NCBI GenBank assembly: GCA_014529385.2
Contig: CM043959.1
Location: 8,397,526-8,461,525 of the forward strand
DNA: 64,000 bases
DNA from: Adiantum capillus-veneris
Taxonomy: Eukaryota > Streptophyta > Polypodiopsida > Polypodiales > Pteridaceae
Direction of reading: 5' to 3'
The notes beneath the pieces were generated by a model that saw only the letters and a list, made by a program, of their open reading frames with translations, did no database searches and had not been told where the DNA came from. Positions 32,121 through 41,148 of this stretch are shown in pieces; within the stretch, counting starts at the first letter, position 1; each line of letters starts with the position of its first letter. The translations under genes and the position numbers were made by a program.

Positions 32121-32898
32121 CTAGATGCTCCGAGCAAAGAGGTCCCACGCATTGTGTTTGTTGAGGTCGACATCTTTTTTGAGCTTACCCAGTGCTTTCT
32201 TGGTTAGATTCCTAAAAAGAGGGTTTTTGAATAGGTGTGCACCTGTTACCAACAGTTTTTTCCTGCCTCTTGGGGTCTGCCCCTCCCCTGTATTCTTCTT
32301 AATATGTATGTGCAAAGGTATGTGATCCAAAAGGCTTTTCGTTGGGACAACCTTCATCTCCATCAACGGCGGCATCCAGTCAGCTTCGTGTGAGCAATAG
32401 CATCTATCCAGCCTAACGAGGTGTGCTGTTCCATGTGCCAATTTCCCATAAGTCTATCATCGCCCACTTTTTGCACAAAATTTTCCATTTAGACCTTTCC
32501 GAGGCAGCCAACATACTGGAGGATCCTGTTCTATCCCTCCTCTTTTCTGCCATATTGAAGTCGCCAACCAACAACCACTCACCTTCAATAGGAGTATCTC
32601 TAAGATGCATCCATAGTTTGGCTCTATCTTTTGCATTGCAAGGGCCGTACACATTCACAATGGTGAAGGAATGCCCTTCCCATTTGATTCTAATCCCCAA
32701 GATTCTGTCGGAAGGGTGGTTTAGAACCAACTTCGGCTCCAATTCTCTGTCTGCAATGCTGAAGACTCCACTGAAACCATTACTTCCTTCCCCATAAAAT
32801 ACAAGTTTCTTTCCTAGCACCTGCTTTCTCTTGCTATGGGCATCTAAGTGGTGTTCATGGATGGTCCAGTAATTGACAACAATAACATACACAAACAT
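32121..32898 (-). pseudogene. LINE apurinic endonuclease
   Basis: Two overlapping frames. The first (32,898-32,413) has IVNVYGPCNAKDRAKLW and LLVGDFNM, the GDFN catalytic motif of the exonuclease-endonuclease-phosphatase fold. The second (32,441-32,121) has VRLDRCYCS and SLLDHIPL, the SDH-like end of the fold. The N-terminal Asn/Glu motif is missing. The enzyme would nick target DNA for priming. Confidence 0.8.
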
Positions 32899-33690
32899 TT
32901 TTCATTAATAAACTGAACATGTTAATGTACGTGCATGGAGTAAAGTTGATGCAAAACAAAATAAATTTATTTTTCCTTTGAAATGCGCTTGGAGTGCTGA
33001 TATAGGTTTAATAAAGTTAGCAATTGAAGCACATTAAGTACTAGGAAAGGAAGACTTTGTTACAATGTTTAGAGTTGTGAATCTTGACGTGAAGAGCCGA
33101 CAAAAATTTTGTCTAGCTCTGCGATCTGAGGCCAAGGGTCCGGGCCACGGCCAAATGGGAACCAATGCAGGGGAGGTCTCTAGTATATATAGAAAGGGAT
33201 GGTTGTGCGGAGGAAAAGGTTCCCATTCCCAAAGCATCACACGGATATCAGAGCTTAGAATAGCACAAAAAGTACGAGAAGTTTTTTTGGGCCTCTCTTG
33301 CATGCACGCACATGCAACCGAGGTGAACACTGAACCGTGAAGGCAGTGTTCGGGGAAAATCGTTTCTCGAAACATACAAAATCCCCTTTGTTGAATTTTT
33401 CAAGAGGAAATTTAGAAAATTAGGTTTATTCTTTGGGTTTTTACACTAATTTTCTCTATTTTGGGGCGGAATTTCTCCTTTTCCCCTTGACTTCAACCGG
33501 CATTTTTGAAACCAAAAACGGCATGATATTAAGCTGAGACACATTTTTCCCGAACACTGCGTGAAGGTGAATGAGAAGCTCTGCAAGGCCGCGCGGGCAT
33601 GCAATCACTTCCTACGTGGGAGGGCTCAACAAGTGCATGCCGGCAAGGACACTGTCTTTGCAGCAGGTGAGATCGAGCGCTTTGGGAGGT

Positions 33691-33733
<43 letters not shown>

Positions 33734-34560
33734 TTTTGCCCACCATCACCATAGATTTGGAGCCTTGGGTTCATATCCAAGTCCACCTCAAGGCCCAATT
33801 GCCTTGGCCCTTAATTAGTGAATAAGGGTGGGTTCTCACCCTGCAAATAGCCACATGCTCAACGATTGAACCTCATAAGTGATTCCCACCTTGGAGCCGT
33901 GCAGGTTTCACAAATTCAAATTCCAAGCTTCAGCACTAACATCAATTAACCTTGGAAGCTTTCAAGGAGTCCCAAAGCTTGGCTCTCAAGAAGTCGGCAA
34001 GGCTTCAGACCCTCAAGTCTCGACAATTCAATGCTACAAGGTCTTCTCTCGCCTCATAGAAGCCACACTTCAAACTCAAGGATTACGAAGCTTAAGCAGG
34101 TGGAATGGATTTGAGGCGTTGAAGCTTCGAAGCCTCAAGAACTTCAAGGTTGCAAATTTGAAGTGGGTTAACTCATGGGTTTGGAAAATTAAAGCAATCG
34201 TATGCTATTATCAAGAAGAAATTTCAAGCCATTAACAAGGAGGTTACAATTTTACAAGGCATATTTTTAATGAGTTAATTTTTTTCATTAACAATTGTTG
34301 TGTACAGTAGATTCAAACATGCTTATGCACCTTATTTTTATTTTGACAAGATATTACCCATTAGGTATATCGTTGGCCCACAATAGGATACTCTCATGAA
34401 GAATACCCACACAAAAATTGGCAACCTTCAAAAATTTAGGACACTGCAATCACGCATGTCTATGTTAGAAGCAAATTTTGTGCATCTGAATGAGAATGTT
34501 ACCAAATTGTATGATCTAATAGTGCAGTTTATGAATCAGTAGGCCAACGGAATTACAAAT
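32899..34560. other. Unassigned DNA with a CT microsatellite
   Basis: No recognisable gene. A CT run at about 33,690-33,730 makes Ser/Leu-rich open frames on one strand and Arg/Glu on the other. A forward open frame at 33,879-34,235 has no known domain. Confidence 0.4.
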
Positions 34561-34599
34561 GAGCCGTCCAATAATTTTTTTCAGCTCAAGGTCTGGAAA

Positions 34600-35130
34600 T
34601 TTTAACAGTAGCATGTCAAAGCAGGGCTCCAATCCAGATTCGTTCAGAGGTGGATGAGTTGTTGAAAAACACAAAACCACCAATCTTTTACGGTGAGGAG
34701 AAAGAATGCAACAAAAACACGATAAACATGTTTTTAGTAATGGGAAGGTATTCACCAACTTTGTCATAGTCCGGATGCAGTCAAGGCACTGCAAACTAGC
34801 TTGACATTGGAAGGCAAAGACTATAAATGGTGGATGCCTCTCGGGATGAAGGACAATGTACCACACACATGGATTTCTTTCGTGAACATATTTCATAAAG
34901 AATCTCTTTCTACTAATGAGAAGGATAGATCTTGGATAAGTGTTCCATGAGGCAACATAAGACACTTCTTGAATATATCTCACGTTATAGAGTTGTTATC
35001 CTCAAAGTGGAGGGTTTAGATGAATTGCATCAAGTACAAGGGTTTATCCATGGGTTAACTCATGAGCTTAAGAAGTATGTAGAGACTAGGACTCCAAAAC
35101 ATTAGGAATTTACAGCCAACCTTTGCAAAT
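34600..35130 (+). pseudogene. Decayed retrotransposon gag fragment
   Basis: Forward remnants in changing frames show a gag capsid layout: LEGKDYKWWMPL and TWISFVNIFHKE (near 34,815-34,905), then MRQHKTLLEYISRYRVVIL and LDELHQVQGFIHGLTHELKK (near 34,950-35,075). These correspond to the W..F...F, L.Q..S..EY and F..GL.. features of Retrotrans_gag. Several stops and frameshifts; flanking domains were not found. Confidence 0.6.
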
Positions 35131-35860
35131 AGTCAAAGAATCAATTGTAGAATGATTATTTTTTGAATGAACATATTTATTTCCCTATTAGTGTTGTATC
35201 TTCCACACTTGAAGGACTCTACAACAATAAAGAAGTGTTGCTCTCGTGCAACGGAGTGCACCACTTTGCATGAAATTTTGTGAGCATGTAGCTCTCACTA
35301 GGGAAATCTACCCTCTAGAGGAATTGTGTTCAGTCTACCCATCTACCCAAATGGGCAATCTGAGTGAACAGTAGACTCCTACGCTGTTTAATTGAGCTAA
35401 ATCAGTGCTTGGTTGCATCAATTGACCAATGTGATTGACTGAAGAGGTGGGCCCCAAGTAGGGCTTCATCTTTGATGTTGATTGCATATCAAATGAAGGT
35501 CCATCATATGAGGTGAACGAGCCTCTACAAGTAGCAACTGAAAAACGCAGCTAGTGCAGTGTACTTGATGAAATCGCACTAAATTTGATGTGTGATGTCC
35601 TTAGCATGACAGGATCCCTCTTCAAGAAATGGCACTTCAGTAGAAGTCGATAGCATGGATGCGGGCTCAATGTGAGAATTGACAAAGGGGTAAAAATTGA
35701 GTCTTCTTGCATATTAATTAGCTTGATTCCTGCAATGGGGGGATGTGCCCTAAGCTTGGCTTCAACTTTGAAGTGACAAGTTAGTGAAATGGGGTCGTGT
35801 ATAAGGTGTTGCATATCCATGATGCTCCTCCCTTAAGTTTAGCCTTTAAAATAGCAGTTT
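35131..35860. other. Unassigned DNA
   Basis: No domain-like frame or repeat recognised. Confidence 0.4.
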
Positions 35861-35869
35861 ACTTTGACA

Positions 35870-36400
35870 TTTGCTACATAAATGCTATAAAATGGTTTGA
35901 GCTTGAACCAAGAAGGTATGATGAGCATGAGATTTTGGCTTTGATACGCAAAAGATTTTTTGTGACACCCATGGTGCTAGCAATGGGCTCTAAAATACAC
36001 GTGGATATTGAACTCACCTTGTCAATGGCTAATAGAGCACATGCATGGCCATATCATCTTTGATGGTATTCCTAGGATTTGGAGGTGACAAAAAAGCCTA
36101 TCACAAGTCAAAATTGGCCATTGTATGGCCAACCATGATAGTATTATACATCCCTGGATTGATGATCTTGCCACATTTGTGGATTGGCACGGTAGTACGT
36201 CAAGGTCACTTGTCTAAAAAGACCTATTCTATATCCCCATTCAAGACATGTGCAATCAACAGAGCTATGGTGTCAGTTACACAAGTGGTTCTCACTCTTT
36301 ATCCTTGTATGGTCAGCTCATCATGGATATGTAGACAGAGGATGGCCCTTTGGACCATCTTTACTGTAAAGGAGGAGCTCTCTGATCAAGGCTGTGAAGC
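35870..36400 (-). pseudogene. Degenerate LINE RT, copy 1
   Basis: Reverse-strand pieces resemble the N-terminal half of a non-LTR RT of a different type from the 30-33 kb LINE: NTIMVGHTMA near 36,140 (compare the usual R-T-I-M-V-G-H-T segment) and RLFCHLQILGIPSKM near 36,090-36,045. It is homologous to the 38.5-39.2 kb copy. Heavily mutated. Confidence 0.55.
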
Positions 36401-36805
36401 ATAAAAGCTTAAGGTGCCAAGGACCCTAATAAAATAAGTACTTAGTAGTAATGATGAGTGTGGCTCTATAAACTTATATGGAATGTCACCAAAATAAAAA
36501 ATACTCAACTTTTTTGCAACCAATTGAATGTCCCAATAACAACATTGCGAGGCTCATACAACCATACGGTTTGATGCCCAACCTATTAAACTTTTGTTCA
36601 ATAAAAGTCCCTAGCCTTCCTAGTTAGCAATCTAGTATAAGAAATCATTACTTTAAAAAAAAAGAAGAAGTGGTGCTTTACCTTTGATGGCTTACCATGA
36701 AAGAAATTGAGGAATTTCGAGGGCTACCCATTGTTCTTGAAGTAAGATCCTCTTAAGACCAAGGTTAAGAAAGGATTTTGCAAAATAAACATGTGTCTTA
36801 TGATG

Positions 36806-36872
36806 TTTTATTTTTTATTTTTGAAAACCATAATAAGACATTTTTTGGTTCTATTGAGTTACCAATCTAGTG
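36806..36872. mobile_element. Diverged TTAA-element terminus, reversed
   Basis: Ends GTTACCAATCTAGTG followed by TTAA (36,873-36,876). The preceding 50 bp can be aligned to the reverse complement of the left end of copy A (AAAACC..., GACA..., GTTACCAA). The other end was not found. Confidence 0.45.
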
Positions 36873-36876
36873 TTAA

Positions 36877-37999
36877 GGGCATGATCATTTTTGTAGCCAC
36901 AATGGACAATGTGAGATTGATGTAGAGAGAGTAGTTGTCCGGTTGCATGATTTGAAGCTGGACAATGGAGAAAGAATTATTGGGTTTATGCTATTAAAAA
37001 AAAATCATTCATTTATGCTATCAACTATTGGAACAACTTTTTTTATGGGCATGATCTTCTTGTTTGCACTAAATCATGCATCTAGCGATGAAATGGCTTC
37101 AATCTATGCCTATTGCTCATTGGAGTGATAGATAACCTCGATGGTCATAGTTTTTTAAGAACTTTGGCGGTATGAATGAATACATTCTAGGAGAATCAAA
37201 TCTACTTGAAAATGCATTAAGTTGCAAAGAACATATCTTGGATATCGAGTTAAGATCCACATCCCCCATTTTGTTATTTTGCATGTATGGTCCATTTCCA
37301 ATCAATTAGGAAATCAATGATGTCTGTATGAAATCTTGATTGCTAGGTTTGTGGTTTATGCATAATGTTTTCCATGTTTCTTGGTTAAAGGTTCTTTTAG
37401 GGATATTTGGAAAAGGAGACCCGGTGTGTGCAAAATCAAGTGTACCCAGTTTGGCAGTTAGGTGTAAAGTGTGACACTCAAGGTCTTGAACACATTTGTG
37501 TACACCTCATATGATAGCACGGCCAACTAGGATTGGGACGTTATAATATACCCTTGGATAATTACAAAAATATCAATTCTTTTATCTTTGATAAAAATTT
37601 GACCCTAAGATGTACACTAAGGACAATTCAAAGGCTGCATGGAAATAAAATGGATGAAAGATGGGCTTATGAAGCCTAGCTTCACAGAATCTTTTTCTTA
37701 TTGACTCCTTGCACCACAAACTATAATATATATATATATATATGAATTCCGTGAAAAAAGGAGACCCATGGGAGTACATCTCATTGGGTTGAGAGGGGGG
37801 GGGGGGTCACTTAATAATTATATGACTATCACATGAGTACAATAGAAGTGGGTATCAAATTTTAATTTTTTTCACATTTTCACATACACAAGGGTACTTA
37901 AAAATAGAATTCAAATAAATAAATACAGATTTAAAAGAAAGGGGTTGTATTTTATTTGTAAAAAACTCACAGATAAGGAGTTTTAGAAATAGTCCTTGA
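36877..37999. other. Unassigned DNA with simple repeats
   Basis: TA run at about 37,725-37,743 and a run of 12 G at 37,795-37,806. No recognisable gene. Confidence 0.45.
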
Positions 38000-39200
38000 A
38001 CGCATGCAATAAACACGATTTATACATAGTGACCCCCCTCCCCCCCCTGAGGAGTGCGTTAGGACGTACGGAGCTCCAATATCTATATGCTGAAGGTGAA
38101 AAATTTATGAGAAAGCATGTATATAGATGGATTCATCTTGTGCTAATATGGAGGCGTAAAATGTGGCGCATTTGTGACTCTTGGGCAAGGGATGCTTGAA
38201 TGAATGATATAGAATCCTACGAAAACATTTGAGGTGATTACCTCAACCTATCCACCTACTGTTGTGAAGGTACTGCCTACACTCATAATGGCCAATGTGA
38301 ACCTAAAAAAGATTAAGAACTTGGTCTTCCCAATGTTCATTGTCACTCCCTAGTTTTTGTAAAACTCCAAGGCTCCAAGATGGATTTATAAGTGCTCATG
38401 TGAATTTGAATCAATACTTCTGCTAGCATACAAAATAATATGTACAGAGTACATGGAAGGTTGGCCTCTTCCTGTTCACTACATTGTATATAGTTAGAGA
38501 TCTCGTCTATGTAGGGGGTGAAGAGAAGTGACCATTCTTGCTTAGCACCTATCGTGCTAGCAATGAAAACTAATTATAAGCATGGAAATCAAATTCCCAT
38601 GTCACCAGCTCATAGAGAGCATGTGTGGCCCATATCTTATAAGATGATACACTTAGCCTTTTGAGGAGTTGAAAAAGCCTCTTACATAGAACTTATCAAA
38701 TGCTTTCCATAGGTCCACAAAACTTGAAAGGAGACATAGAGCCTCTTCTTCCCTGCTTCCTCCCCATCAATGTGGTAGCACAAAATGAAGATGAAATCAC
38801 AAAGGATAATGGTTGTGTAGAGTCTGCTAAGGCAAGAGCTTATAAGCCCTCAACCTCTGCATATCAGATGGGCTCTCCCTCAACAAGTACTGCATCATGT
38901 AACTTTGTATGGCCAATCATGGTAGTCATGTAGGTTCGTGGATTGAGGATGTTCGCAGATTTGTGGAATGTCACGATATAGTGTTCCGAGGCCACTCCTC
39001 TTAAAAGACATATCCCCAATGTCTAGTTTTAAGATGTGCAATCAATGGGACTATTGTGGGCAGTCACATAAGTGATGTTATTGATTTTTAGTCATATATA
39101 GCCAGGTCATTATTGATGCCATAGGTGGAAAATGGCCCTTTTGACCATCTTTGTTGCAAAGGAGGAGGACCATATGGATCAACGCTCAAGTAACTCTGGA
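38000..39200 (-). pseudogene. Degenerate LINE RT, copy 2
   Basis: The best-preserved block (about 38,720-38,400) has SSFVDLWKAFDKFYVRG (RT motif A), GAKQEWSLLFTPYIDEISNY (motif B, compare the usual GVKQG-P-LSP-LF), LYASRSIDS where the catalytic LYADD should be, and VTMNIGKTKFLI. The order is right for a non-LTR RT. The catalytic Asp pair is mutated and stops are frequent. Sequence from 38,545 upward parallels 35,955-36,880. Confidence 0.7.
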
Positions 39201-39640
39201 ATAGTGAAGATATCGAGGGCCCTAATAAAGAAGCCCTTACTGGTAATGATGAGCTTGGCTATACAAACTTAAAGGATACGTCAAAAACAAAAATTCATCT
39301 CTTTTGTTACTAATTTAATGTCCCAGAAAAAAAATGTGGGGGGCAAACAACCTGTTCAAAAATATTTATTTTGGTATTTAGAAGTTCCTATCCTTCCTAG
39401 TATGCGACCTATTGTAAGAGATTGCTGCTTTGAGAAAAATAAAGTGGTGATTCAACTTGAAGGCTTACCTGACGAAAAAATTGAGGAATTTTTAGGGTTA
39501 CTCATTGCTCCCATAGCAGTGCCCTCTTAACATCAAGCACTAAAAAGGAGTTTTCAAAACGAGTATGTCTCTTATGAGTTTTTCTTTAAAAAGTTTGAAA
39601 ACCGTGATGTCATTTTTATGTCCTTTTAGGTGATTTATCT
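39200..39640. repeat. Second copy of the 36.4-36.85 kb sequence
   Basis: Diverged direct repeat of 36,400-36,850 (shared blocks near CCCTAATAAA, GGTAATGATGAG and TTTGAAAACC). It lies next to the LINE RT remnant in the same way as copy 1, ending near a GTCATTTTTATGTCC motif that resembles the TTAA-element subterminal motif. Confidence 0.5.
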
Positions 39641-39949
39641 TCTACTCGCTCTAAGTCATTCAATTAGGACGAATCTATTCAAATTCCCTCCCAATCTATT
39701 TCCCAAGCACGCAAGCATGTGCAGCTACTGTCGTTCACACGCTATCTGCACTACCGAGCTCCCCGACACCTGTTGGAATTCTCTGCGCTCCCCACTTCAA
39801 TGTTCCCTAGATTGCCCCGCTCCACACCTTTTCACTTTCCTGTAGTGCTGCCTTTCACTTCAGTCCTGCATGACTAACACCTGCACGCAAGTGAGCACGA
39901 AAGCGGCACCTCTATCATCAAGCCCAATCAATGCAGGTGAACATGGGCG

Positions 39950-39991
<42 letters not shown>

Positions 39992-40067
39992 AACCATAAG
40001 CTTCTCGCCCCCTCGGCCCAGGTGCCTACGTCATCCCCCTTCCTCTGCAGGCTTGCAGGGACGAAAC

Positions 40068-40103
<36 letters not shown>

Positions 40104-40400
40104 AGGGTTGCACCATTGCTGTCAATATCGCTACCAGCACCCTTGTGCTACCTCATCATTTGCTGGCCTCAGGCCTTATGCCAAGACATCATGGTCCTAC
40201 TACTCAACACGTAAACCCTCCCTGCTACTTATACCTGCTTCTGGCTCTGCATAGGTCTAGTCGAACAATCACCTCACATCTCCCTTCCGTCTCTCTGTCT
40301 TTGTCTTGCAAGTCCATCAGGATGGCATTCGACACACGAAAGCATGGACAATTGGCTTCCCTTCTCTCTTTGCTCTCAACATAACTACACACTGTAGCGC
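39641..40400. other. Unassigned DNA with two GA microsatellites
   Basis: GA runs at about 39,952-39,989 and 40,073-40,101. Cys/Ser/Pro-rich open frames on both strands come from composition and simple repeats. Confidence 0.5.
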
Positions 40401-41148
40401 AACACATTCAACATACAAACCAATCATTGACCACAACTTTGCGAGACACCACTCCTATTCAACATTAATAGACCGCGGTATCCGACCATTGACCAAGCAA
40501 AGAAAAAAAAAAACGTTTCTCTCTGCATCGGCTTGTCCTCATGCTCTTCCTACCCTGCTCTTGCGTCTCTTTGTCTCTACACTTACAACCTACGATGTTC
40601 GCTTGCCTCGAGGGCAAGGATCCCCCATTGCACCACATAGTTGTGACGCCCTCGTTCGGGATGTCGCTGAAATGGGACCGCGCTGGCTCACCTGCATTAC
40701 AAACGGGACTTGCAGGCAAGCAAACGCGCACACAAGAACGCAACTTGAAAATTGAACGCAAGAGGGACACGAGATTGAGGGACGCGAACGAATGATCAAT
40801 ATTGCAAGAAAGTGCCGAATACAAGGGACGTGAAGAATCACAGGAAAACGGAGCTCGCAAGTTGGGGGAAGTGGCACATACTTCGCTTATATACACCCCC
40901 GGGTTGAGAGAGCTTGACGCCCACATCAAGCCGGGGTTTTGAGAGGTACCGATACAAAAGTTGATGCCGAGGTTTTGGGGCGGATATTTACAAGGGGGGG
41001 AGTGAAGTGTTGCCAAAAATGTCTAGCTACTTAGGGTGATGCTAGTTACAAGTGGGGGGGAGGACTACTCTATGTTGTTGTCATGTAGTGTGTTGTCCTC
41101 CTCTTCAGTGGGCATGTTGTAGAAGCGCAGCACAAGGGGTCTTCCAAG
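40401..41148 (-). other. Gypsy-2 3' region, probable LTR
   Basis: Downstream of the chromovirus pol stop. On the reverse strand a TATA box (GTATATAAGCG, 40,894-40,884) is preceded by a C-rich stretch and followed by a transcribed-like region, as in an LTR. Polypurine candidates are weak (GAAGAGGAGGA near 41,105-41,095). The LTR ends were not fixed and the partner 5' LTR is not visible. Confidence 0.4.
40884..40894 (-). promoter_or_regulatory. TATA box of the probable Gypsy-2 3' LTR
   Basis: GTATATAAGCG on the reverse strand within the putative LTR. Confidence 0.45.

Larger units (their letters stand above)
29992..32898 (-). mobile_element. LINE (L1-type non-LTR retrotransposon), 5'-truncated and broken
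   Basis: Reverse-strand remnants in LINE order: apurinic endonuclease (32.9-32.1 kb), spacer, RT (31.6-30.4 kb) and the zf-RVT region (30.4-30.0 kb), in several frames. The endonuclease lacks its N-terminal catalytic motif, so the element is 5'-truncated near 32,898. No poly(A) tail or target duplication was identified. Confidence 0.85.

Noticed and set aside
33243..33254. GGATATCAGAGC as an initiator-tRNA primer binding site
   Set aside because: It resembles TGGTATCAGAGC but differs in the essential TGG start, and no LTR end or gag lies next to it.
33561..33825. Ser/Leu-rich and Arg/Glu-rich open frames over CT/GA runs (also near 8,400, 39,950 and 40,080)
   Set aside because: They are produced by the dinucleotide repeats and have no independent coding support.
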